From positions 1 through 7,987 of the forward strand of contig JAMBLK010000285.1 in NCBI GenBank assembly GCA_023336855.1: 7,987 bases of DNA. The letters run 5' to 3'. A program made the translations under genes and the position numbers. This DNA is from Actinomycetes bacterium. GTDB taxonomy: Bacteria; Actinomycetota; Acidimicrobiia; Spongiisociales; UBA5794. Positions 1 through 6,447 of the stretch are shown here, one piece after another. The notes under the pieces were generated by a model. The model was not told the DNA's origin, ran no database searches, and worked only from the letters and a program-made list of their open reading frames with translations. Position 1 is the stretch's first letter. Every line of letters begins with the position of its first letter.

Positions 1-1788
1 ACCGGCTTCGACTTGCTTTCCCGAATCACAGACGAAGGCCTCCACATTCCGATCATCTTCGTTGCTGAACCCGGTGACCACGGCACGGGGGTGACCGCGG
101 TCGGAGCCGGTGCGTCGTGCTACATCGTCGAAGACAGCATCGGGTCGGAGCATCTGGATCAGTGTCTGCGCCAGGCCGTTGAGGAGCGCCGGACCCTTTC
201 TCGATTGACGAATGCCGGAGTAGCCGTCGACGGTGGAACTCCGACGAAGGCACAGATCTTCTCTCACATCGCCGAACGTCTCGGAGACCCGGCGAACGCG
301 ATTCTCAACGCAGCCCGCACCACCCTGGGATCTGATCTCCCCACCCATGCTGTGGAGTCGCTTGCCTCCATCGAAGACCACGTCGCCACCATCCTCACGC
401 TGGCACACGATCTCAACGACCTCTCGATGCTCGAATCGGGCCGCCTCCGTTTCGACTCTGCACCGTTCAGCCTGGGGGGGCTCATCGCGGGTGTGAAGCG
501 AGTCACCGGATCGGCATCCTCTACGAGCAGCGTGACGATCGTCGACGAAGTCTCCTCTGAAGTGCCGGATTCCCTCATCGGCGACCCGGGCCGCCTGCGG
601 CTCGTGCTTGTCAGGTTCGTTGACAACGTCGCCCGGCGGAGTTCGTCCGGTCGCATCCTGCTGAAGATCGACGTGGAAGAGAGCGCTCCGGAGACCGCCA
701 CCCTCCGTTTCGAGGTCGCCGCCATGGACGGTGTCGCCCCCCGAGAACCCTCCCCGGCAGCGAACGAACTTGCAGGGGGTGACGGCCTCTCAGAGTTCCG
801 AGGGCAAGGCGTCCTTGGCATACCGGTCGCCCTGGAGACCGTCTCGCGAATGGGTGGGCACATCACCGTCGGCAACGATGCCGATGAAATCGGGAGCATC
901 CAGTTCACCATCCGTCTCGAGATCGGTGGCGACGAAGTCCGATCCCGCCCCACCGTCACTACCCGTGCCCCGCTCGATGATCCCATCCTCATCATCGCGC
1001 AGTCCCTCGAGGACCGACGCTCGATCGTGAAGACACTCGGTGAATCGGGGCTCCAGTACATCGTGCACTCCAGCGTCGAGGAGTGGATCGCTTCGAGACA
1101 GACCAACGGCAACAAAGCCATCGTGCCGGTGCTTGCGATCGTTGCGTCCACTGATGACTCCTTCTCCTGCTGCGATCGATTCCGGGAGTTCGCCCCCGAC
1201 GTACCGGTCATCGTCATCGCGTCGACCGGTCGTCGTGGCGATGCAGCACGGTGTCGCGAACACGGGGTCAGGGGCTATCTGCCTCAACCGATGGAACCGG
1301 GTGATCTCATCGAAGCGATCAAGGCGACAACTGCACTGGTGGAAGCGGGAGACACTTCAACACTCGTCACGCGCCATTGGTTGAGAGATGGGCGAAAGAG
1401 CCTGCGCGTACTCGTGGTCGATGACAGCCCCACGAGTCGCTTTCTGATGACCCGCATGCTGGATCAGCGTGGACACTCCACCCAGTCTGCATGCGACGGT
1501 GCCGAAGCCGTTGACGCGTTCGAGCGAGACGCATTCGATGTGATCCTCATGGACATCATGATGCCTGGCGTTGACGGTCTCGAAGCGACCCGGGTGATCC
1601 GAGCGCAGGATGCCGGATCGATCCAGCGTCCCTTGATCGTCGGTGTGTCGGCATTCACTGATCAAGCCAACATGAAGCGCGGCCACGACGCCGGTATGGA
1701 CGCGATGCTCGAGAAGCCCATCCGCCCCGACGACCTGTTCGCCCTGATCGAAAGACAACCGGCAACGGAGTCAATCCCGACCGTCTGA
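1..1788 (+). CDS. Hybrid two-component protein with degenerate kinase core and C-terminal receiver (5' partial)
   Basis: The frame is open from base 1, so the start lies outside the window; residues are counted here from the TTG at 13. Order: tail of a receiver domain (1-60; the usual Lys of the YLVK motif is Glu40), a HisKA-like helical hairpin (about 80-145, with GDPANAIL and LNDLSMLESGRL), an HATPase_c-like region (about 174-304, with GDPGRLRLVL, DN at 204-205 and a MGGHI stretch), a second receiver-like domain (323-443) and a complete receiver (463-582). The last receiver has all expected residues: DD470-471, phospho-acceptor D514 in LMDIMMP, S546 and K568 in EKPI. The kinase core looks inactive: Glu88 sits where the phospho-His is expected, and the G1 (DTGxG) and G2 (GxGLGL) boxes are not recognisable. 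The middle receiver lacks the acidic pair, the acceptor Asp and the Lys. It probably acts as a cytoplasmic phosphorelay or scaffold protein receiving phosphate from another kinase. The architecture is confident; the inactivity is inferred by eye. Confidence 0.88.
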   Translation, partial: TGFDLLSRITDEGLHIPIIFVAEPGDHGTGVTAVGAGASCYIVEDSIGSEHLDQCLRQAVEERRTLSRLTNAGVAVDGGTPTKAQIFSHIAERLGDPANAILNAARTTLGSDLPTHAVESLASIEDHVATILTLAHDLNDLSMLESGRLRFDSAPFSLGGLIAGVKRVTGSASSTSSVTIVDEVSSEVPDSLIGDPGRLRLVLVRFVDNVARRSSSGRILLKIDVEESAPETATLRFEVAAMDGVAPREPSPAANELAGGDGLSEFRGQGVLGIPVALETVSRMGGHITVGNDADEIGSIQFTIRLEIGGDEVRSRPTVTTRAPLDDPILIIAQSLEDRRSIVKTLGESGLQYIVHSSVEEWIASRQTNGNKAIVPVLAIVASTDDSFSCCDRFREFAPDVPVIVIASTGRRGDAARCREHGVRGYLPQPMEPGDLIEAIKATTALVEAGDTSTLVTRHWLRDGRKSLRVLVVDDSPTSRFLMTRMLDQRGHSTQSACDGAEAVDAFERDAFDVILMDIMMPGVDGLEATRVIRAQDAGSIQRPLIVGVSAFTDQANMKRGHDAGMDAMLEKPIRPDDLFALIERQPATESIPTV

Positions 1789-1811
1789 CCACTCGCCGAT
1801 CCCCTCTACAA

Positions 1812-1838
1812 GTCCCCTCGGACAAAGGACGGAGGGAC
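1812..1838. terminator. Weak hairpin between convergent genes
   Basis: Arms GTCCCCTCG and CGGAGGGAC pair over 9 positions with one mismatch and one G-T wobble around a 9-nt loop. It lies in the 124-bp gap between the stop codons of two convergent genes, where a shared terminator would be expected. No T-run follows on either strand, so it does not match a classic intrinsic terminator. A second short hairpin (CGAAG/CTTCG) lies further along the same gap. Confidence 0.22.
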
Positions 1839-1912
1839 GCGAAGGAGCGCCAGCGACGAAGCAGGGGGCACTTCGCTGCAGGAAGAACCTCATCCGAGCG
1901 TCCCCTCTGTGA

Positions 1913-2500
1913 TCAGTGCGTCTCGATGATCCAGCCCGCCACAAGGTCCGCAGCACCGGCGACGGCTACCGCATCTGGGAATGTGAGAGCGATCCTGATG
2001 GCAATCGTGCTGATGCCCGGTCCGACCGGCCCGAGTGGGTCACCGATCGTGTAGGCGAATCTGGTCGAGGCGTAGTCGGCGACCGATCCCTCACGAAGCG
2101 TCAATCGGGAGAGCGGACCTTCAATCGCGTCACAGTCGATGACACCCGGAGTGGCATCGCTCCTCGCGATCGGATTAGTACTCGAGATGTGAATGCCGAC
2201 GCGTCGCGCGTGCTCGATCTCGGGCAGGCCCGACGAGAAGAGCCGCACGGAACTCGAGTCGCGTGACCCGGCGTCGATGCGTGCCCGGAAGCAGGCGACG
2301 ACGATGTCGCCCTTCTCGACACTCGACAGGTCGAAGAGCGGAACGGTTTCTGCATCCCCGACGTCGATCTGGCTGGATGCGGGTCGAACGGTGAAGGGCG
2401 CCGCCGGCCCGGCCGATGAGCCAATTCCCGGCCAGGCAGCGGTGACCATCGACAGCGCCGCCAACGTCAGCACTCCGGCGATGACAAGGCCGTATCGCAT
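1913..2500 (-). CDS. Small secreted protein, possibly TasA/CalY-like beta-sandwich
   Basis: This 195-aa protein starts at the ATG at 2500-2498, which has a strong Shine-Dalgarno (GGGAGGA, 2508-2514) at good spacing. The N-terminus is a clear Sec signal: MRYG, a hydrophobic stretch over residues 5-22, then an AxA-like site near VTAA, so the mature protein should be outside the membrane. The mature part has the look of TasA/CalY-type or related secreted beta-sandwich proteins: FDLSSVEKGDIV near 56-67, an ASTRFAYTIG strand at 144-153, a PGIS turn and a final strand ending AGWIIETH. These are impressions of pattern, not a recognised domain. Two cysteines (C70, C123) could form a disulfide. There is no sortase motif or C-terminal membrane anchor. 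It is convergent with the hybrid kinase gene and divergent from the cytochrome operon, so it appears to be a single-gene unit. Its function is unknown. Confidence 0.72.
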   Translation of the reverse strand: MRYGLVIAGVLTLAALSMVTAAWPGIGSSAGPAAPFTVRPASSQIDVGDAETVPLFDLSSVEKGDIVVACFRARIDAGSRDSSSVRLFSSGLPEIEHARRVGIHISSTNPIARSDATPGVIDCDAIEGPLSRLTLREGSVADYASTRFAYTIGDPLGPVGPGISTIAIRIALTFPDAVAVAGAADLVAGWIIETH

Positions 2501-2528
2501 GACCGTTTCCTCCCGCCCTTCCCCCCGG

Positions 2529-2578
2529 GCCCCACCGATCGCTGCCGGTCATCGACCGATCCCCCCGTTCGGTGGGGC
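2529..2578. repeat. 10-bp perfect inverted repeat with nested hairpin
   Basis: GCCCCACCGA (2529-2538) and TCGGTGGGGC (2569-2578) are exact inverted repeats separated by 30 nt. The spacer contains a second perfect hairpin, CGGTC-ATC-GACCG, so the whole can fold as a stem on a stem. It lies 29 bp upstream of the secreted-protein start. If that gene's transcript begins beyond the element, it would be part of a structured 5' leader on the minus strand. It could equally be a protein-binding site or a barrier between the divergent units. Confidence 0.45.
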
Positions 2579-2592
2579 ACCCTTCAGTTTGT

Positions 2593-2618
2593 ATCTGTCC
2601 GGCACGTGCCGATCTGTC
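2593..2618. promoter_or_regulatory. Operator-like palindrome flanked by direct repeats
   Basis: CGGCACGTGCCG (2600-2611) is a perfect 12-bp palindrome with a CACGTG core. It is flanked immediately on both sides by the same 7-mer, ATCTGTC (2593-2599 and 2612-2618). It lies between the divergent secreted-protein gene and the cytochrome operon, where a shared regulator would bind. The regulator is not identifiable from the sequence. Palindrome and repeats are seen directly; the operator role is inferred. Confidence 0.45.
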
Positions 2619-2757
2619 ACTGATTCTTTTCCCTAGAACACACCAGACGTCTCACCGAGATGTCAACGGATGCTCAACGAACGGAATCGCACCGGACTCG
2701 CGGTTCATCTCATCGACTTCTCATGGCGCTCTTCCCGTCTTGGGGGAAGCCGTTCGG

Positions 2758-2771
2758 TAGTCTCCGACTCG
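2758..2771 (+). promoter_or_regulatory. Candidate leaderless promoter (-10 box) for the cytochrome operon
   Basis: TAGTCT (2758-2763) fits the TAnnnT form of an actinobacterial -10 box. It is followed by exactly 7 nt and then the GTG at 2771, which would place the transcription start on the start codon. No convincing -35 box is visible, which is common for such promoters. G/C at third positions rises from about half before 2771 to about four fifths after it (hand count), supporting coding from this point. Confidence 0.4.
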
Positions 2772-3058
2772 TGGATGAGTCCAGTTTCGATCGAGCACGC
2801 AAGCGGCTGACGCCGCCGGCCATGCCCAAGGACGACCGGGGCAGGTCGAAACTCGTCCTCAACACGCTTGTCCTCCACGTCCACCCGGCGAGGATCCCCG
2901 AGCAGACGCTGAAGTGGATCTACACGTGGGGACTCGGCGGTCTGGCTGCACTGCTCCTCATGATGCTGATCTTCACCGGCGTGTTCCTGCAAGCGAACTA
3001 CACACCCGCCGCACCGGACGCGTACCTGAACATCCTGAACCTCCGATCCAACGTCTAG
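2771..3058 (+). CDS. Cytochrome b, N-terminal fragment up to the internal stop
   Basis: This 95-residue piece holds the cytoplasmic N-terminus (basic, SFDRARKRL), the HVHPARIPE stretch typical of the region before helix A, and one transmembrane helix (about 46-73). It ends at LNLRSNV in the loop before helix B. It carries none of the four heme ligands, so alone it cannot bind heme. It would be the only cytochrome b product if the TAG is read as a stop. Confidence 0.6.
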   Translation: MDESSFDRARKRLTPPAMPKDDRGRSKLVLNTLVLHVHPARIPEQTLKWIYTWGLGGLAALLLMMLIFTGVFLQANYTPAAPDAYLNILNLRSNV

Positions 3059-4147
3059 TTCGGCGATCTCCTCCGCAACGTCCATCACTGGTCGGCGAAC
3101 CTGCTGATCATCGTGGCCGTACTCCACCTCCTCAGGGTGTTCTTCACCGGCGCCCACCGTCCACCGCGTGAGGTGAACTGGATCTTCGGAGTCGTGATGC
3201 TCCTCCTGATCCTCGGCGCCAACTTCACCGGCTACCTCCTCCCCTGGGACCAACTCGCCTTCTGGGCCATCACCGTCGGCACGAGCCTCGTCTCCTACAT
3301 CCCCTTCGTCGGCGACCAGATCGGCTCACTCCTCCTCGGCGGACCGGAAGTGACCGGGGCAACGCTCCTCAACTTCTACTCCCTCCACATCTCGTTCATC
3401 CCGCTGTCGCTCGTCATCCTCATGTCGCTCCACTTCTGGCGAGTGCGCAAGGACGGCGGTCTCACCGTCCCCCGGGACATCGGGGAAGCACCGATCGAGC
3501 GGCCGACACGGGTGACCACGATCCCCCATCTCGTTCGCAGAGAGGCGGTGTGGGCACTGGCCTGGATCGCGATCATCATCACCTTCTCGGTCTTCGTCGC
3601 CGCACCGCTCGAAGGCATCGCCGACCCCAACGTCAGCCCCAATCCCGCCAAGGCCCCGTGGTACTTCATGGGCATCCAGGAACTGCTGCTCCACTTCCAT
3701 CCGTTCGTCGCAGCGATCGTGATCCCAACGGTCGCCCTGGCCGGGATCTTCGCCCTGCCGTTCATCGATCACTCCAAAGAACACGAGGGGATCTACTTCC
3801 GGTCGAAACGCGGACGTTCGCTCGCCGTCATGGCGACGGGCTTCTCGCTGATCATGACGTCGGCATGGGTCGTGGCCGATGATCGGTTCTTCGACTGGAC
3901 GAACTGGCTCGCTAACTGGCCGACGATCATCTCCAACGGGTTCATCCCCCTCGCCCTCGTCGTCATGGCTCTGGCTCTGTTGGACCTGTGGATCGACCGA
4001 GTGCTGAAGGGCACGCTCGAAGAACGAATCCTGTTCCTCTTCACGTTTGCTGTCGTCGCGCTGATCGTCCTCACCGTGATCGGCGTCTTCTTTCGGGGTC
4101 CCGGCATGGAGCTGTTCTGGCCGTGGGACATGCCGGCGGCGCACTAG
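3059..4147 (+). CDS. Cytochrome b, heme-binding and subunit-IV-like part after the internal stop
   Basis: Numbered from the GTG at 2771, helix B carries H105 and H119 (14 apart) and helix D carries H206 and H221 (15 apart, the spacing of cytochrome b6 rather than mitochondrial cytochrome b). The NFTGYLLPWDQ and NFYSLH motifs are typical. The subunit-IV-like half follows in the same chain, with NPAKAPWYF (291-299) in place of the PEWY quinol-site motif, so the Glu is replaced by Pro. This variant occurs in several bacterial b6-type proteins. A further C-terminal section has about three more helices and ends FRGPGMELFWPW. The first standard start after the stop is the GTG at 3113, beyond H105, so a separately initiated product would lack one heme ligand. 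The end lies 8 bp before the Rieske start. Confidence 0.75.
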   Translation, partial: FGDLLRNVHHWSANLLIIVAVLHLLRVFFTGAHRPPREVNWIFGVVMLLLILGANFTGYLLPWDQLAFWAITVGTSLVSYIPFVGDQIGSLLLGGPEVTGATLLNFYSLHISFIPLSLVILMSLHFWRVRKDGGLTVPRDIGEAPIERPTRVTTIPHLVRREAVWALAWIAIIITFSVFVAAPLEGIADPNVSPNPAKAPWYFMGIQELLLHFHPFVAAIVIPTVALAGIFALPFIDHSKEHEGIYFRSKRGRSLAVMATGFSLIMTSAWVVADDRFFDWTNWLANWPTIISNGFIPLALVVMALALLDLWIDRVLKGTLEERILFLFTFAVVALIVLTVIGVFFRGPGMELFWPWDMPAAH

Positions 4148-4155
4148 GGAATCCG

Positions 4156-4665
4156 ATGAACGATCAACCACTCGACAACCCGACCACCGACGACGAAGGC
4201 ATGAACCGCCGTTCGTTCCTGAAGTATGCGGGCGCCGGCCTCGGAGCACTGGTCGTCATCGAACTCGGCGGTATCGGGTTCGCCTATCTCCAGCCCCGAC
4301 TCGCCGAGGGGGACTTCGGCAGCATCATCACCGCCGGGGCCGTTGATGACTTCCCACCGGGATCGGTCACGCAGATCATCAACGGTCGCTTCTACCTGAC
4401 CCGGTTCGACGACGGCGGCTTCCTGGCCATCCACCAACGGTGCACTCATCTGGGGTGCACGGTGCCGTGGGAACAGAGCGAGCAGCTCTTCATCTGCCCA
4501 TGCCACAACTCGCAGTTCGACGACGCCGGTACGGTCCTCAATCCCCCTGCCCCGCGGCCGCTTGACCTGTTCGAGGTCATCATCGCGAACGCCATCGTCA
4601 GCGTCGATACAGGAGCGGCCCTCGCCAGAGATGCGTTCGATCTGTCCCAGGTGGTGTACCCGTGA
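4156..4665 (+). CDS. Rieske iron-sulfur protein, Tat-exported
   Basis: This 169-aa protein is the Rieske [2Fe-2S] subunit of the bc-type complex; it takes an electron from quinol and passes it to the cytochrome c subunit. Both cluster-binding boxes are intact: CTHLGC at 96-101 and CPCHNSQF at 114-121, followed by a PAPRPL proline loop. The N-terminus has a twin-arginine motif, NRRSFLK (17-23), then a hydrophobic segment to about residue 45. It is therefore Tat-translocated and probably stays anchored by that uncleaved helix with the cluster domain outside. The start at 4156 has a weak AGGGA Shine-Dalgarno; an in-frame ATG at 4201, just before the twin arginines, is an alternative. It follows cytochrome b by 8 bp, and its stop overlaps the cytochrome c start. 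Confidence 0.93.
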   Translation: MNDQPLDNPTTDDEGMNRRSFLKYAGAGLGALVVIELGGIGFAYLQPRLAEGDFGSIITAGAVDDFPPGSVTQIINGRFYLTRFDDGGFLAIHQRCTHLGCTVPWEQSEQLFICPCHNSQFDDAGTVLNPPAPRPLDLFEVIIANAIVSVDTGAALARDAFDLSQVVYP

Positions 4666-5933
4666 ACCTCACCAGGCAGATCGAGATCGTGCTCGCATTT
4701 ATCGCAACGATTGCGATCCTCGTCGGGCTCGGCCTTGCGATCGCCCGGGAACCGGCTCGCATCGTCGCAGCCGAACAGGAGATCCTCGACACGCAGATCG
4801 ATGAGGCCACTGCGCTGTATGCCGAACAGTGCTCGGTGTGCCACGGAATCGCAGGAGAGGGTATCGGCTCGAATCCCGCTCTCAATAGTGAGGCGCTGCG
4901 CGGTACGGACTTCGACACGCTGTTCAAGACGATTGCCAGAGGCCGCTTCAACACGGCCATGCCTGCCTGGGCCCTCGAAGAGGGCGGCCCATTCAGTGAC
5001 TATCAGGTCTCTGAGTTGGTGGCGCTGGTCCAGCATGGAGACTGGACGGCCGTCCAGGACTACACCGTCAATGCCGGCTTGGCACCGCTCGTTCCGTTCT
5101 CCGCCGAACCCGACCCTGTCGTCCTTGGGGAGGTCGGACTCCTCCCCGAAGGTGAATCTCTCCAGCGGGGCATCATCACGTATTCGAGCGAGTGCGTCGC
5201 CTGTCACGGTGCCGACGGATTGGGAACCGCCCTGGCACCTGCGCTCAACGATCCGATCGTACGAGATCAGACGCCCGACGACATTGCCCGAACCATCGAA
5301 CTCGGTGTCCCGGGCACCCTGATGGCCGGATGGCAAGGCGCACTTGACACCGAGACGATCGACGATCTGGTGACGCTCATCACACGCTGGGACGAGATTC
5401 CCATCGGTGCGATCCCGGCCCCCGACGTCCCCATCGCCGTGACGGAGGAATCGCTTGCTCTTGGCGAATCCCTCTACTTGGCGAACTGTGCACGGTGCCA
5501 CGGCGACGACGGACAGGGCACGGGACGGATCCCGGCTCTCAACGTCACGTCGTTCCTCCTGGAGACGTCCGATGCTGCGATCCAGCAGATCGTCACCCGC
5601 GGTGTTCCGGACACGCCGATGCCCGCGTGGGGCGACCGTATGACCGACGCAGAAATCCAATCGATCGTTGGATTCATCCGGTCCTGGGAAGACACTGCCC
5701 CTGACGTCGCAACGCCGTCCGGCAGGGGTCGGCAGGGCGGAGGCGGAGGACCACCCTGGCAGCAACAGGAGGCCTCAACGATCGAGTCCGTCCAGGATGA
5801 GACATCGGATTGGCGCAACACGATGCTGATCGCATCACTCCTGGTGGTGTCGATCACCCTGATCGCGGCGGGCCTCCACACGTTCCGCCGTCACTCCCGA
5901 GCGGATCACAACACCGACGCCTCCGACGGGTAG
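4662..5933 (+). CDS. Membrane-anchored triheme cytochrome c of the bc-type complex
   Basis: This 423-aa protein has three class-I cytochrome c domains. The heme-attachment motifs are CSVCH (57-61), CVACH (178-182) and CARCH (276-280). Each is followed by a likely axial Met: M100 in AMPAW, M221 in LMAGW and M320 in PMPAW. An N-terminal hydrophobic helix (about 8-29) is a signal-anchor. A second helix (about 386-406) follows a Gly-rich linker (354-364), and a charged tail lies inside. The heme domains should therefore sit on the outer face, tethered at both ends. Diheme c subunits are usual in actinobacterial bc complexes; a third domain could do the job of a separate soluble carrier (inference). 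The GTG start overlaps the Rieske stop as GTGA, implying translational coupling. Three tandem similar domains suggest internal duplication. Confidence 0.92.
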   Translation: MNLTRQIEIVLAFIATIAILVGLGLAIAREPARIVAAEQEILDTQIDEATALYAEQCSVCHGIAGEGIGSNPALNSEALRGTDFDTLFKTIARGRFNTAMPAWALEEGGPFSDYQVSELVALVQHGDWTAVQDYTVNAGLAPLVPFSAEPDPVVLGEVGLLPEGESLQRGIITYSSECVACHGADGLGTALAPALNDPIVRDQTPDDIARTIELGVPGTLMAGWQGALDTETIDDLVTLITRWDEIPIGAIPAPDVPIAVTEESLALGESLYLANCARCHGDDGQGTGRIPALNVTSFLLETSDAAIQQIVTRGVPDTPMPAWGDRMTDAEIQSIVGFIRSWEDTAPDVATPSGRGRQGGGGGPPWQQQEASTIESVQDETSDWRNTMLIASLLVVSITLIAAGLHTFRRHSRADHNTDASDG

Positions 5934-5956
5934 GCCGTGTCAGTCGCCGCAGGGGA

Positions 5957-5976
5957 CAGGCAACGTGGTTGCCCTG
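5957..5976. terminator. Hairpin between convergent cytochrome operon and padR-type gene
   Basis: GGCAAC-GTG-GTTGCC is a perfect 6-bp stem with a 3-nt loop, extendable to 8 bp with one bulged C. It lies 23 bp after the cytochrome c stop and within the 104-bp gap before the convergent regulator's stop. It is well placed to terminate both units, but there is no T-run on either side. Confidence 0.33.
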
Positions 5977-6037
5977 GCGAGACTCGACGTCACAGAGCGA
6001 GAGAGCGTTCTTCTGGGTGCTTCCTTCGCTGCTGCAA

Positions 6038-6421
6038 CTAGCTCCTCTCGAAGCTCGGTACCCAGGTCTGCCAGGTGGCGGTCCGTTGGGCTTGCTCCGA
6101 TCTTGCGACGGCGGCTCTGGCCGCAGCGACACCGTCCGCCGTGATCGTGTAGTAGCGGCGCGGGGGTCCGTCTCGGCCGTCGACCTGGGACTCCTCGATC
6201 GATTCCCATCGGCTCCGGAGAGCTCCTCGTTCCTCGAGCCTCCGCAGCGCCCGGTACAGCGTCGACTGTGACATCGGCGTCTGGGCACCTTCGAGATGCG
6301 CCAGTTCCTTCGCGAGCGAATAGCCGTGGAATTCCGAGTCACCCGAGGTCGTCATCGAGATGGCTGCCAACAGCAGCTTCACCTCGTTCGTAACCAGTTC
6401 GGTGTCCCCTTTTCTTCTCAT
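6038..6421 (-). CDS. PadR-family transcriptional regulator
   Basis: This 127-aa protein is a small PadR-type winged-helix repressor. The N-terminal DNA-binding domain shows the family pattern: HGYSLAKEL (32-40), then MSQSTLYRALRRLEERGAL (50-68) as recognition helix and wing entry, then GPPRRYYTITADG (85-97) as the wing. The C-terminal helix is short, as in small PadR proteins. I chose the ATG at 6421 because a strong Shine-Dalgarno (GGGGGAGGA) stands 6 nt upstream; the frame is open further up, but that part is promoter-like and overlaps the neighbouring gene. It lies 55 bp downstream of the membrane-protein gene on the same strand. PadR genes are often paired with a membrane protein or transporter that they control, so the pair may form one autoregulated unit. 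The ligand is unknown. Confidence 0.9.
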   Translation of the reverse strand: MRRKGDTELVTNEVKLLLAAISMTTSGDSEFHGYSLAKELAHLEGAQTPMSQSTLYRALRRLEERGALRSRWESIEESQVDGRDGPPRRYYTITADGVAAARAAVARSEQAQRTATWQTWVPSFERS

Positions 6422-6447
6422 GATCTTCCTCCCCCTGTCTCCATCAC

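Larger units (their letters stand above)
2771..4147 (+). pseudogene. Cytochrome b (b6/subunit-IV fusion) interrupted by an in-frame TAG
   Basis: Read as one frame this is a 458-codon cytochrome b of a bc-type quinol:cytochrome c oxidoreductase, with codon 96 a TAG stop (3056-3058). The sequence on both sides aligns with the family without a gap: LRSNV, then stop, then FGDLLRN leading into the heme helix. Homologues have a single ordinary residue at this place. Everything else appears intact: both pairs of heme ligands, the quinol-site region, a long C-terminal extension and a normal final TAG. The Rieske and cytochrome c genes directly downstream are intact, which argues against an old, decaying operon. 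Possible explanations are a base-call or assembly error, a recent nonsense mutation or amber readthrough. I chose the GTG at 2771 because of the possible leaderless promoter and codon bias; an in-frame ATG at 2660 would add 37 residues with poor coding character. Confidence 0.82.

Noticed and set aside
474..480. Run of seven G as a possible frameshift site in the hybrid kinase
   Set aside because: The frame stays consistent with the HisKA/HATPase_c-like sequence on both sides (FSLGGLIAG), so there is no sign of slippage or an error.
264..1217. Minus-strand open frame (317 codons) opposite the hybrid kinase gene
   Set aside because: Ser/Arg-rich translation with no domain, lying wholly within a better-supported gene.
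1916..2636. Plus-strand open frames across the secreted-protein gene
   Set aside because: They lack ribosome-binding sites and domain features; the minus-strand frame has a signal peptide and a strong Shine-Dalgarno.
2660..2770. ATG at 2660 as the cytochrome b start
   Set aside because: No proper Shine-Dalgarno, third-position G/C near half instead of about four fifths, and no family-like residues before 2771. Not excluded.
3056..3058. TAG as pyrrolysine or genome-wide recoded codon
   Set aside because: TAG is the terminal stop of cytochrome b, cytochrome c and the PadR gene in this window, and there is no sign of a pyl gene or suppressor tRNA here.
3326..4249. Minus-strand open frame (307 codons) opposite cytochrome b
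   Set aside because: Asp/Glu/Arg-rich translation, the mirror of hydrophobic helix codons; no family features.
4446..5765. Long minus-strand open frame (439 codons) opposite the cytochrome c gene
   Set aside because: It is antisense to a gene with three heme motifs and strong family features; the translation is Arg/Asp-rich low-complexity without any recognisable domain, typical of antisense frames in GC-rich DNA.
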